Assembly (NCBI GenBank): GCA_021613335.1
Contig: JAJTWR010000308.1
Span: 2,958,001 to 3,022,000 of the forward strand
DNA: 64,000 nt
From: Whitmania pigra
Lineage: Eukaryota; Annelida; Clitellata; Hirudinida; Haemopidae
Direction: 5' to 3'
Shown one piece after another: positions 1 to 17,229 of this stretch (positions are counted from its first letter, which is position 1; each line of letters begins with the position of its first letter). The translations under genes were made by a program, and so were the position numbers. The notes under the pieces are model-generated. The model saw only the letters and a list, made by a program, of their open reading frames with translations. It made no database searches and was not told the origin of the DNA.

Positions 1-48
1 ACACTAATAAATATAACAAACCAAAAAATTTAATAAAACAAGTAATAC

Positions 49-347
49 CCAGAATGGAATGTGAATAAAATTTAAAGATGGAGGCTCAAAGACTGTCAAA
101 AGCAGGAGACAAATAGGTGCAAACAAATTAAGCAAGTGGAACCACGTGCTGTGGACGATTTTATATGCAAAATGTCTGGCAGGATCCCTAGGGTTGATGG
201 TGAATCTGTCATTGTTTTTTCCTTCATGAAGGTAGACGCTTGCTTCGTAGTAGTGCACATCCCATTCAGTTTCAGGCCAGGAATTGTCCATATCCAATTC
301 TTCAAGACTGTCACTCTTTTTTGATGATTTTTGTCCACAAATGAACT
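49..347 (-). CDS. TPCN1: Two-pore calcium channel (TPC1-like), N-terminal exon, partial
   Basis: Two-pore channels are endolysosomal cation channels of the voltage-gated superfamily. This single exon reads, on the minus strand, an acidic linker, then YYEASVYLHEGKNNDRF, then a first hydrophobic segment (LLNLFAPICLLLLTVFEPP). From memory of the family this matches the N-terminal cytosolic helix and S1 of TPC1, which has a corresponding EAAIYLQEGENNDKF stretch. A good acceptor (ttcttgcag) precedes the exon at 348-349, and a GG|GTATT donor lies near 48, so translation past that point in the same frame is probably intron. The rest of the channel lies outside the window on the left. I could not place the exon with the start codon: an upstream exon ending in the right phase should lie between 350 and about 1450. 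The gene diverges from COPS6. TPC1 rather than TPC2 is a judgement from this one segment. Confidence 0.72.
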
Positions 348-349
348 CT

Positions 350-1507
350 GCAAGAACAAACTTAAGTTAATGTCTTTCTGGCAAATAAGCATATCATAAA
401 ATTTTTAAAGTCTCATGAGGATTATAAGTAATTGCAAATCTTGAAATCAATCTAAACGCATTAATTTAAATGGTTCACTGACATTAAACTGATAAATCAA
501 TCAGTTACTTAAAGTATGATCCTACTTTTACTTAAATATAAAAGTCTTTCAACGCATCCTTTAACAAATCGCTTAAATCGTGAATTCCCCTCCCGCTTTG
601 AACCGACGCTTTGCTAATGTACGATACAGCTGAGATACCTAAAGTAAATTAATATAATCCCCATCGAAGACGTAAAAGCGAAACCGAGCAGAAAATCCGA
701 GCCAATGATTTATAACTACCTGATAACGCACGTATCAGCGCATGTATCATAACCATTGCCGCAACCAACTTGGCGTTAGTCATTGGAACCGACGCCCACA
801 AAATTTGATGTCAGAAATCATGTGGCACGATCAGCGATTTTATACTACAATTAAAATAAGGTGTAATACTTTGTTTCACATAACGTTTTGTTTAACATTT
901 ACGGTATGCAGAACTTCAGCATCCAAATTAATTTGTGTTATAATAATAAAGACCCAATTAATCAACTTGTGAAACCTTCAGGAACCTATTATTATGGGCT
1001 CCGCGTTAAGTTCTTTAAAATTAATGCTTTTGGGCATTTTAAGTTTGTATTTTTGAAACTTAAAACATTTGACCGAATATTTGAATGCAGTAAAGGCTGA
1101 TTAGCAATTCCATATCCTTAAAAAAAAGAATGGCTTTATTCAAGTTAAGGTTTAGACCTATTCTACTATTTCTATCTATTTATACAAATTAGTGATATTA
1201 TTTATTACTTTTTCATTTACTAATTACATTTTATCAAGTATCAAGTATAGATATGTTTCTGTCATATATCAAGTTTAATACGATAATGCTCTTTTGTCCA
1301 ATTTGTCTAAATTATAAAACATTTTTAATACACAACATTATTATTGCTTTAATTACTATTTAAAATTTTATAATTTTATGATCAAAATTTCAGAGTCAGG
1401 TTATCTCTGATTTGGTAATGTATTTGTTCGCTATCTTGTTTACATTTTCGTCGCTGAGGGCTGCGGTAATTTTGTAGTGATTCAAATAGCACTTTTAGTA
1501 GAATTTA
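350..1507. other. Intergenic: divergent promoter region between TPC and COPS6
   Basis: About 1.15 kb between the first recognisable exon of the channel (-) and the COPS6 start (+). It should hold the missing 5' exon and promoter of the channel plus the COPS6 promoter. No TATA box stands out next to COPS6. The ORFs at 742-1100 have no family resemblance and look like chance. Confidence 0.5.
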
Positions 1508-3107
1508 ATGAATATGGCGAGCATGATGGAGGTTGACGCAGATAAGACCAATACCGCAGTTTCGTCTCTGCCTGGTGGCAGTGTATGTGTTTCTCTCCAT
1601 CCTTTAGTTATTATGAATGTATCGGAACATTGGACTAGAGCCTCAGCCCAAAGTGGAAAAGCGGAACAAGGTTGTTTTTTTAGATAGCATATGGCGTTAA
1701 TCAAAACATGTCTTTTATTTGATTTTAGTTCTTGGGGCCTTAATTGGTAAACAAAAAGGAAGAAATATTGAGATTATGAATTCATTTGAGCTGCTATTTC
1801 ACAAAATTGACGACGAAATACTCCTTGATAGAGATTACTATAACATGAAAGAGGACCAATGTTAGCACATCTTTGTGTTGATAAGTTTGACTCATAGCAA
1901 GTGAAAATGGATTACAGTAATGCAGACACTCTGAGAATTTATTTCAATTTTTTTCAGTTAAGCAAGTTTTTAGTGAGTTGGACTTCCTTGGTTGGTACAG
2001 TACAGGTGAATTTATCGCAGATCTAGATATCAAAATACACAAGCAAGTGAGTAAACTTCTGCTTGCTTATTATATTGTAAATTGATCTACTCTAGCACTC
2101 AAGTTGTCATATCATTATTTTAGGTATGTCAGATCAATGAAAGCCCAGTATTTCTAAAAATTAATCCTTTAGCACAGCACTCAGAGGTAGTTTACATATA
2201 TTAGTCAAGGTTTACGATTTAACTAAATAAATCTCTGTTTTAGCTGCCTGTGAACATATATGAATCAGTAATTGATGTGGTTGACAATGAGGTCTCATAA
2301 TTCTTTTTTCTGTTTGAAAACTTTCTTAAATTTTTTAATTAATTAAAGGCAAAAATGAGATTTGTTGAGTTACCTTATGTCTTGGCCACTGAAGAAGCTG
2401 AGAGAATTGGCGTGGACCATGTAGCTAGACTCTCTTCTAATGATTCGGGCGAAGCGAGCACAGGTAATGCTCAGTTTTACAATTTCATTATTTGTGGATG
2501 TTCACTAAATCTTGCTGTGAAGCATTTTAAAAAATACTCCCCGATGACCACAATTTATAAATGCTTAGCCGCCCAGCATCTTATGGCTCAGTACAATGCT
2601 GTGAAAATGCTTCATAGCAGAGTCACTCTAATCCTGGAATATGTGAAAGCCATGGAGAATGGTAGTTCTTGAATAATATCCTTTAATTTATGAAAATTTG
2701 ATATTCTGATTTTCTGTAAGGATTGGTGACCAAAAACCACGAAATTTTAAGGGAAGCTCGAAGCCTTTGTCACCGTCTGCCAGTTCTCAATTCAAAGCAG
2801 TTCGAGGTTGAATTGCATACGGTTAGTAGCAACAAATGCTTGTTAGTGTCACCTTCCTGAGATATAATTTCAACTTTATATAGCAACACAATGATGTGAG
2901 TCTCATGTCTTATTTGGGAGTCCTTACCAAGGCTTGTAATACCATTAACCAGGTAAAATATGAAATATGATTGTAATAAAAACGTTATATGGGCATGGAC
3001 ATTACATTTGAAATATTATGAATTATCTTTTTTTTTAGTATGTTAACAAATTCAATGTGCTCAATGAACGCCACATAACAAGAAGAACAAGGAGTATCCT
3101 GTATTGA
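1508..3107 (+). CDS. COPS6: COP9 signalosome complex subunit 6
   Basis: CSN6 is the catalytically inactive MPN-domain partner of CSN5 in the COP9 signalosome, which removes NEDD8 from cullins. Ten exons: 1508-1670, 1729-1860, 1958-2046, 2124-2186, 2244-2291, 2349-2463, 2569-2661, 2721-2821, 2884-2952, 3039-3107. Spliced length is 942 nt, 313 aa (human about 327). The start is the first ATG after an in-frame TAG at 1499. Diagnostic stretches are [63 protein letters not shown] and the basic C-terminus. The JAMM zinc motif is absent, as expected for CSN6. Exons 6 and 7 look like one ORF only because the intron between them (2464-2568) is open. All introns are short (57-105 nt) with GT-AG ends. 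Orthology is clear along the full length. Confidence 0.97.
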
Positions 3108-3150
3108 ATATTCAACAATAACTTTTCCCTAAAAATGTTTAGTACAAGTC

Positions 3151-3156
3151 AATAAA
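3151..3156 (+). terminator. COPS6 polyadenylation signal
   Basis: AATAAA lies 44 nt past the COPS6 stop codon, in a short A+T-rich 3' UTR. Confidence 0.7.
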
Positions 3157-3604
3157 TGTTTCCAAAAAAAGAGTTTATACAAATTGACCCTGATTTTTGA
3201 GTTTGAGGCATAGATGATATGGCATAAAAGTGGTAACCAGTGAAATTAAGTAGTGCAAGTTTGTGAGGTGACTAAGACAAGAACATTTTCCTATAACTGT
3301 GTGGACTGAGTGGAGTCCATTAACAGGAGGCCATGTGGAAATGGTTTCTCACCTGAATTGATTTCTTTGGTATCATGATCAGATACACTTTCTTGAACCA
3401 TGGAATTTTTGAATTTCTACAATCAGTTCATGGTATTTATAGTATTTGTATAGAGTATATTATGGGATGGACATTGCGGACATTTTTATTAAATTTCAAT
3501 TTATGCAATCTATGTGAACATTTCCTTTTTTTCAATGATCTGTGGGGATACAACTAAGTGGGGAATTTAATGCAATTATGTGTTTGGATATTTGAATATT
3601 TTAC

Positions 3605-6600
3605 CTCCAAGAAGGTGTTCCCTTTAGCTTCATAAATGCTTTTAATCATCCCTACTGGAATGCAAGCCAGAGATGTGGATGCAATAAGCCATCCGATCGC
3701 ATCTGCCCATTTTGGAAATGCATAGGCTCCATAATATAATGGAGAGTACTCAATCCAATTGAATATCATGATTGTCTGGAAACAGTAAAAAATAGTGATT
3801 TACCAAGTGAAAGTGCTCAAATTCCAGATGTGCTCGTGGCATCTTCTGGAAAATGTTTTTTTGGGAGTTAGATATCATTCAGTGCATAAATTGATGGCCC
3901 TAACTCTAATTCCATCAGAAGCTTACATGGGGGTTTCGTTGCCTGGGGCAAAACATTGACATCAACCTCCTTAACATTATGAAATATGGTGTTCAATTTT
4001 AATAATTTGGAACTCTCCTCCTGCTAAATATAATCACTAGTTACCCCTAGTGCATGACCTCCCTTTGCCTCACCACTTATTCTATGTAAGAAACTCCAGA
4101 GTGGAACTGCCGCAGAGATTCCTCAGAGGAATGACCCCACCTTGAAGCGTTTCGGCCCTGATCTCCTTAAGCTATTTCGGGTTGGGCAGCACCTGATCAG
4201 CCGGGTGTCTCTGCTGGCTTGTCTCTTTGCTTCCACCTCTTCATCACTTCTTCCTTTCTCGTCAATGTACTGAAGGTCGGCCTCATGCTTTGCCATTTGC
4301 ATATCGGCCTGGAAGCTTCTCGCCGACTTGATTGGAGGCTATCCGTCCCTTTCATTGGTTATCTAATGGAGACATGATATTGGCTGTCCTTTTTGTCCAC
4401 TGCCATTTTGGCAGCTTTCAACATATGGTCCATCGCCTTGATTTTTTCAGGAAAGTGTAACTGAACCTACCCATCAATCCCACCAGAAGTGCTCCAACTT
4501 CGATGGTGAAGAGATGCACCTTGTACCCTTTATCAGTGAGGTGCATCCTGAGCTCAGAACACCTTTCCTCTTTAAGCATGTTCCTTTGCTCCATCCTGTC
4601 TTCCCAAAGACCTGTCAGCTGTGCCATGATGATGTTATCTGTATTCCTGGATGCCAATTTTGCATCTGGCCTTTGTCCACTCTCCTGAATAACTTGGAGA
4701 TAAAACTTTTCCCTTCGATTTCAGCTACTATCATCCAGTCATTTGCATTCTCTAAGAGATCTCTCCTTGGGTTTCTGCAGACTCATGGCATGCTGAGATG
4801 CACCTTCTCGCAGGAAATACATCCTCCTCTGTTGTACGAACCCATGAGCATTTGCTTTTGAGATAGCTGCCTCCAATGCTTCAACCACTACTTTCAATAC
4901 TTTGGTTGTGTTGCCATATATACCAAACATAAGCTAAGGCACACTTGCAGCTTAATAAAACATGCTGAAGCAATCTTCACAGAGCACACATCAGGTATCC
5001 TCTGTCTTACCCCATTTCTGCAGGTTGTCATGAGAGGGTAAGGAAATCTTAATGACATGATAATGTCTGGCATGCTCCATGAGACTGATCTTTGCAGGGC
5101 CTCCTCCCACGTTGTTCACTGTCCTTGTTGACCCTGCTGCACTGCTTTTGTGATCCTGTTATTTTGTATGTCCCTTTTCCTTTCCTGAATGCCGACCTTT
5201 GGGCAGCGCTGGCCTGTGACCACCTGGTGGAGCAAGTCCAGCCGATTCCATCATGACCGACTTGTATCGGGACTCATATTTCCTCGAAGGTCAGAAAATG
5301 TTTTGGCTTTTCTCTCTCCTCTTGGGCATTGAATTTCCTCCCAGATCTGAGCAACAGCTTTGATCCACATATTGTACCATCCGCGGAGTTATTTAACACC
5401 GGCTTCGTTTTGATCTTGCTTATTCTGAAGTCTGGACCTAAAGCAATGGACCTAAGTGGCATTTTCAGTTTTGAGCTGCTACTGTAGAGGGCATCCGAAG
5501 AAAGCCCTGCAGGCAATCCCAGCCAACTCCAAGTGAGTCAGTTGATGTGCCTCTCCATCACTTTCAGTGTAGGCAGGCCAATCTCATAAAATCTCATAGT
5601 TAACGGCCACTTTAGCCTTGGTAGGAGAACAAACTGAACTAGCCACTCTTTGAATCTTCCAGTAAGGAACACTCCCTCAATCAAGTCCAGGCTTTACTTC
5701 AACATTTTCCAGGTTTCTGTTCTTGAGGTTCTTATCAAATACTCTTCCCAGTCTTTTCACTGGCTCTTCCTGCACAGTCAGGATTTGCTGGCCAGCCACC
5801 TGAAAAGAGACACCACTGTGAATTTTCCCTTGGGTCACTGCTAGGCTTCTTGACTTAAAGAAAGACATTCTACACCACTCGAGCAGATTGCTCATTTAGT
5901 CAAGGCTTCTCTGAATCTCCTGCTTTCTGTTCATTACCAGTGGGGTGTCAAGGAGGGATTATCTTAATTAGATAGTGATCCTAGAATAATCAATTTTTTA
6001 TTTAAGCAATTATAACTGAAAATTTCTTGATCCTTAGAGTGCTTACATTTTCAACATATGTAAGGTCCTGTGCCATCTTGATAAATAACAACACCACAAT
6101 TCCAAATTAATTAGATGGCATGTCATTCAGTCATAAAAATTGATTAACTTTATTTCAAAAAAATTTTTCCTCTATTTAAAAATTGCAGTAAAGTTATAAA
6201 CAGAGATTCTGCATGTTCATTAAATTTGAACTTTTTAGAACTGTAACAATCACATCTGTAATTGTGAAGAGGATGACATGACAATCACACAACAACAAAC
6301 CATGAAAAATTTCTCACCAATATGAGAAGTGGGGCAAAGACATACCAACACATTTTAAAGTACAGGAAGGGTTCTTTGCCATTCATAACAGCTATATCTT
6401 TAGACAATTTGCCAGCACCTGAATTTCGGTGTAAACATTTACATTAAATTTGGTAATTACATTAAATCACTAGATGAGATCTAGCAAACAGATAAGACCA
6501 GAATACCATAAAACCATGTAATTGCTATCACTTCAAAGAAAGCAATCAGCATGAGGGAGATTCCAGATGAGTAATAATCAATCAGTTTGAAAAAGTAGAT

Positions 6601-8572
6601 GCCACCCTGCATTAATACATATTTTCATTTAAATTTAATTTCTGCACCTTTTAATAATTAAAAAAGGGTTGATACCAACAAATGTTACATTTGGAAGGCC
6701 AAACACAAATGCTACAACACAAACTACCAAGGTGATGAACTCTTTTTTATGGAAAAATTTATTCAGAAAATTATTTAAATGGTCATCCACAGTTGTGACA
6801 ACCACTTCCACAGAGGCAAACTAAGATTTAAATAAAATATTTCAAAATATCAAGAAAATTCATAAGCATTGCATTAAATTTTGGGCAGATACTTGACTAT
6901 CAATGCCAAGGCAAAGAATGTTTAAGAAGAAGAAAAAGGCAAGGATATTTCCCCATGGATGAATCATTGAGCTGAAGGCCTCAGGATAAACTTGAAACAC
7001 TAATCCTGGTCCTAACAATGACAAAAATCTAAGTCATTCTTTGGAGCAAAAGTGTAAGAAAGTAATAAAAAATCAATAATCCGAACATTTAAATTGTAAT
7101 AAAATAATATTTATGATGCAACAAAGAAATATAATTTTTCTTGACCTTGTTCTATAACATCTTTCACATCTACCTGCAAATTGTAGGCAGCAAAGCCTAA
7201 AATGGAAAACACAGCAAAACCTGCCAAAATGCTTGTACTGGAGTTCAGAATACACACAAAGAGAGAATCTCTGCCACATCATATTCAGTAATTACATGAT
7301 GATGACCCCATTTTATCAAATTAAGTTGATCCTGAATTTGCATCGGCAATACAAACCTGAAAACATTGTTCTTCCTGTCGCTATAACTTGCAAATGTAAT
7401 CATTGAGCCAAAGGCTATTCCTATGGAATTAAAATTTTGAGCAGCAGCATACACCCACACCTGCGATTACAAAAGAAATTTCATTTTGTATAGAGCAACT
7501 AGTCAATGAGATGCTAAGAATGCATTAATGCTAACCTTAGGAGATTTCAGTAATTCCCATTCTGGTTTTAAGAAATATTTAATACCCCCAAAAGAGCCTG
7601 GCAGATTTATTCCATAAATTAACATGAAAATTATGATAAAATATGGGAAAGTTGCTGTGACATATACAATCTAAAATGGTTAAAATCAGATGCTCATAGA
7701 TCTTTTTCTATTAATAAATGCAACCTTTCCAGTCCACTTAATGCCTTTAAAAATACAAAAGTAAACAATGATCCATGTGACCAATAGCAATAAAGCTAGC
7801 TCCCACTGAATATTAACTGGATCTTCAATGCCAGAAGACTGATGAAGAACGTTAAATCTAAAATTTTGAAATTATATAAAAAGCAAAATGCAAAAGAAAT
7901 TGATTTTCTAAAACTTATTTTATATTTGTGAATTATTGGAGAACAACTTTTATACCTAAAAAACTGAACAACTGATGATTCTGATTTATTTGTCTTTTCA
8001 GATATATTTTCATTGCTCCAACAAGTTTCTACCTTATTCCAAGAATTATTGCATGAAGACCATGAAAGGGGGCTTTCAAAAGAACTAAACAAGAAGTATA
8101 GTGCCCATGACAGAATCACATTGTAATATGTAGCTAGAAAGAAACTCAGAAAAACAGTTGAAAGGCCAACACCTAAAACCAAAATGCTCATTAAGATTAC
8201 AAATGTAAACACAAACATGATTCACAACTTTGAATGAACATTTGGATTCACTTTAACAAAAAACCTTGGAACAATGGACACAGAGACATCATGGCTCCAA
8301 CAGGCCCTCTTTTTGTCAATTGGCCAACTGCTAATTCCATGTACAATAATGGTATTCCACATATAAAAAGCATTACAAAGTATGGGATAAGAAATGCACC
8401 TTTGACCATAGAAAACAGAATATATCAATTTAACGTATTATCAAATCAATCCATTACCTCCTCCACTGCTATAGCAAAGATACGGAAATCTCCACAAATT
8501 TCCAAGTCCGACGGCATTCCCAACACAAGCTAAAACATATTCAGTTTCTCTGCTCCATTGCTGCCGGGCCAT
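3605..8572 (-). CDS. SLC6-family Na+/Cl- dependent neurotransmitter/amino-acid transporter
   Basis: SLC6 proteins are 12-TM plasma-membrane symporters that move amines or amino acids with Na+ and Cl-. Exons, in gene order: 8458-8572, 8265-8399, 7956-8172, 7725-7857, 7536-7670, 7357-7460, 7146-7237, 6893-7011, 6680-6820, 6507-6606, 6318-6418, 3605-3775; all phases fit. TM1 has [17 protein letters not shown] (Na+ site and unwound helix), followed by [20 protein letters not shown] and ELAVGQ. The extracellular loop carries Cys and Asn in [16 protein letters not shown]. Later blocks include [25 protein letters not shown] and [20 protein letters not shown]. The first Met at 8572 follows an in-frame stop, giving a very short cytosolic N-terminus. 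These exons encode 521 residues. The last exon is unresolved: an acceptor at 3540 would add a 10-codon exon ending at 3510. Substrate is not predictable; the loop resembles the inebriated/glycine/GABA side of the family. Intron 11 (2.5 kb) holds a retroelement relic. Confidence 0.93.
4080..5940 (-). mobile_element. Degraded non-LTR retrotransposon ORF inside SLC6 intron 11
   Basis: This block is visibly richer in G+C than the exons and introns around it. Reading 5' to 3' on the minus strand, fragments follow the order of the C-terminal part of an invertebrate reverse-transcriptase polyprotein: [12 protein letters not shown] (5.3-5.4 kb), a segment with [11 protein letters not shown] and MYFLREG (4.75-4.9 kb), then [13 protein letters not shown] and [12 protein letters not shown] (4.4-4.65 kb). 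Similar IEVG-type C-termini occur in many animal retroelements. Stops and frameshifts interrupt it throughout, so it is dead. Exact ends were not found. The family assignment is from memory of motif order, not from alignment. Confidence 0.6.
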
Positions 8573-10075
8573 CTTTTCTAAATGATGGAGTCCTATGTTT
8601 ATTAACAATGAAGACGTCTAGCACTACCATCATAAAAGTCTATACAAACAGCTTACTAGTCCTTTGTGATTCAAATATTCTTAGGCGAGGTTTCCAATGT
8701 GAGTTGCTTACACGTATTGCCGGCGAACGTTCAAAGTTTGCTCGAACGCCTAGGAACCATTGCAACCACTGAACCATGAGTACATGTTAGCAGAAGCACA
8801 AAATATTCCAGCATTATTTAAAATAACCTTCTAAGTATTTTATTTTTGGTGATGATATTTTCAATCATTGGTGATATATGATCCTAAAGCTTCCTGACCT
8901 TTGACAGGTTCTTTTAAGTTCAACTTTAAGACATTTTAACTTTAAAGAGTCATTCCAGTTATCTCCGCTTTACTTTTCCAAAATTGTTCTAAAAACTAAT
9001 GACTACTCTTTGGTTAAAAACGTGTTTCATGCTTCATTGTTGAAAAATTCTGGGAGTCGCCCGTTGCCCATTCCGTCTAAGCGAAGTCCAGGCTTTGCAA
9101 TGGAAAGAAGAGTAGAATATTGAGTGTTCGAGATGTACACTGTACGTAATTTCGTTATTATGCATCATATTTATACCAATTAATGCTATGATATGTATAA
9201 GTTCATTAGTTATAGAGAAATATTCGTTTTATTAATTGTTAATAGATAATTGAAGATAAATGTCAGCACTACACTGACACATAGATATGGTAATTATCTC
9301 ACGTTTTACAAGTCACTTGAGCCACAAGATATAACCGCAGTGATTCGGTCGTTAGGGAAACTTTGAGGCGTGATATCCAGAAACGTCATTTCAGCATTTT
9401 CAAGGGGGAGGGTGGGAAGCGAACACTCGTACAAGTTGAGAAGACGACCTTTTTTTGCTTCTAGCCAAAATTCAGCTGGGGGAAACCCTCATAAAACAGG
9501 AGGAGTCCCTTGTCCTCCCTGCCCCTTTCAAATTACGTCCCTTGTGATATCCACATTTAACTATTGCTTGTTAATATAATTCTGTTTTAGTAATTTTTCG
9601 ACTTGTTTAACTAAATCAGATTAAAGCATACCTCCAAGCACATATTTGAACTCGTTGAACTGATCATTTTTTGAAATTCTGTGTCTGTTTGTAACTCTGA
9701 ATACCCCTTTGCTCAATTAAGCATTGATAACAGTTGTAATTGCATTGGTTCTAGTGATTTGGAACAATGTTTAAATATTCACCATTTCACCAATGCATGC
9801 GAAGAGAACATACAGCTCATCTCGTGATTTCGGAATCTAAAACAGCTGTTTATCACACGGACATGAGTCTTTTTAAACCACTACAAATTAATGTTAAGTT
9901 ATATTACGTTTAAAAGCAACCATTTCGCATGATGATTACATGAAGTCTTAAACGCCGAATTTTAAGGCCTGGTCCGGGTAAACATTCTTGTTCAGGTATG
10001 ATAAAATCTACGTTCGAATGACAAGGTTATAAATATTTGAAAGAAACCACGTAAAATATGAAACAACAGCAGTTT
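8573..10075. other. Intergenic, SLC6 5' flank to GPCR 3' end
   Basis: About 1.5 kb of A+T-rich DNA. It contains the SLC6 5' flank and the GPCR 3' UTR. I see no coding exon, RNA gene or recognisable repeat; the 69-codon frame at 9370-9579 lacks family features. Confidence 0.45.
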
Positions 10076-13785
<3,710 letters not shown>

Positions 13786-14165
13786 CTTTCTAGAAATTAC
13801 ATACCTCGGACTTCTGGAATATATCGATCATAACATAAAAAATAACTATGAACGATATTTAACTAGGTCATCTATTTAACTGACCTTAGCAAAGGATCTT
13901 AGAAAAGATTTTTCTTTTAAACAAGCAAAATAAAACCTTTGTTAGGAGAGGCACGTCGAAAGCTAAAAGAACAAATGGCACGACCGCACGCATGAGACTC
14001 ACAGACGATTCGGAGAAATCAATTTAATCAATCGCATTTTTATTCATTTAATAGTTTGACTTACAAATTGTCAAAAAAACAATGAGAAATAACTTTCACC
14101 ACAAGAGCGTTTAAATTATATTTTCATTTCGCAGAGCATTTTAAAATTTATCGTTCAACTTCGCT

Positions 14166-15922
<1,757 letters not shown>

Positions 15923-16124
15923 ACGAATGATCAAAAGTTAAGTTATTGTAATGTATTACGTTTATTTCTTGGTTTGATTATGCCATCAATGTTTATTATA
16001 GTAAGATGAAATCACATGAATAAAAAAGGTATTCCGTTTCATGTAATAAATTCCCATATATGCTAAATAATCGTATTACAGACTAAAACAACTTGCAACA
16101 AAGTATTGAGGCACTATCATCGAG

Positions 16125-16218
16125 TTCATTTTGTCTTGGGCTATTTTGTCATCGGGCTATATTGACGGGGCTGTTTTGTCGGGGCTATTTTGTCGCTGGG
16201 CTGTTATGACGGGGTGCC
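16125..16218. mobile_element. Foldback element, partial end
   Basis: About 90 bp of the GGGGCTATTTTGTC-type minisatellite, ending in the family terminus GCTGTTATGACGGGGTGCC. Only one arm is present, and it points the same way as the arm at 16721-17027. Confidence 0.75.
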
Positions 16219-16350
16219 ATTTTATCATAGTCAGCCTTAAGTAAAAGTACACGTAATACCTCAAAAATGTACTTAAGTAAAACTTGACGTATTTTTAAAA
16301 GTTAAATCAGACTTAAGTAAAAGGTTATAGCATTAAAAAATTACTTTAAA
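16219..16350. mobile_element. hAT-like subterminal sequence
   Basis: Repeated ACTTAAGTAAAA and AAGTAAAAGTACACGTAAT motifs are typical of the subterminal regions of animal hAT elements. A similar ACTTAAGTAA cluster lies at the end of the hAT relic near 31.1 kb. No transposase is present here. Confidence 0.35.
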
Positions 16351-16527
16351 AGTAAAAATTAAAAGCACTGATGCCGCTTTTGTTGTGATCGTACATAATT
16401 CCATCGTGCTTAAAATGTTCCTTATATATCGATTGTTAATACTACCAAGCGTTAGTACTAGCAGTTATCAAGTAATTAGGCAACATCATTTTCACTAATA
16501 AAGGTGTTTTTATTCTTTATTTTAATA

Positions 16528-16690
16528 ATAATTCATTTATATGGCGCCTTAAGCGATATGGATGTGTTGAAAAGATAGGTCTTCAGCTGACGCTTGAAGA
16601 GCTCGAGTGTCGGCTGTGACCGGATGGTGGGAGCAGGTTGTTCCAGCAGGCGGGCGAGGCATGGGAAAAGCCTCAGTTGACGATGTATGA
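16528..16690 (+). repeat. Dispersed repeat, copy 1 (GGCGCC head)
   Basis: Starts with a short AAT run and CATTTATATGGCGCCTT, then has AGGTCTTCAG, CTTGAAGAGCTCGAG and GGTTGTTCCAGCAGG. The same order of blocks is seen at 30825-31080 in ANKFY1 intron 21. Short repeats with a TTTATATAGCGCC head are widespread in marine invertebrates; the family name is not known to me. Confidence 0.5.
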
Positions 16691-16720
16691 TTTATGGACT
16701 GGTTGATTGATGAATTTATG

Positions 16721-17027
16721 AAAAATTAAATTTTGATTCAGTTTCACAACATTTTTTAAAAATACTTTGACATGGAGTTATCATGGGGCTATTTTAACGG
16801 GGCTATTTTGTCGCCGGGCTATTTTGTCGGGGGCTATTTTGACGGGGCCATTTTGACGGGGTTTTTTCGTCCTGGGCTATTTTGACGCCGGGCTGTTTCG
16901 ACGGGGCTGTTTTGTCGGAGCGGTTTTGTCGGGGTTGTTTTGTCTTGAGCTATTTTGACGCCGGGCTATTTTGACGGGGCTGTTTTGTCGGGGCTATTCT
17001 GTCGCCGGGCTCTTATGACGGGGTGCC
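16721..17027. mobile_element. Foldback element, one arm plus internal boundary
   Basis: From the internal segment (AAATTTTGATTCAGTTTCAC) through the whole minisatellite arm to the terminus ATGACGGGGTGCC. It is the same arm as 27480-27679 and the inverse of 60472-60790. The other half and the hAT-derived core are missing, so this is a truncated copy. Confidence 0.85.
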
Positions 17028-17039
17028 AAGAGAACATAA

Positions 17040-17225
17040 ATAGAGGTGTTGTAGTTTCAGTTGTTGTTGGAGCTGGTGTTGTAGATTCAGTTGTTGTTGG
17101 AGCTGGTGTTGTAGATTCAGTTGTAGTTTCTACTGTTGTAGATTCAGTTGTTGTTGGAGCTGATGTTGTAGATTCATATTGTAGTTTCTACTGTTGTAGA
17201 TTCAGTTGTTGTTGGAGCTGTTTTC
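17040..17225 (+). repeat. GTT-rich VNTR directly abutting the foldback arm
   Basis: Imperfect tandem units of about 36 bp built from GTTGTTGGAGCTGGTGTTG and TAGATTCA. Read in one frame it gives Val-rich repeats, but I see no gene around it. Confidence 0.85.
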
Positions 17226-17229
17226 TCGT

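Noticed and set aside
4514..4861. 115-codon plus-strand ORF
   Set aside because: Shadow of the minus-strand retroelement relic.
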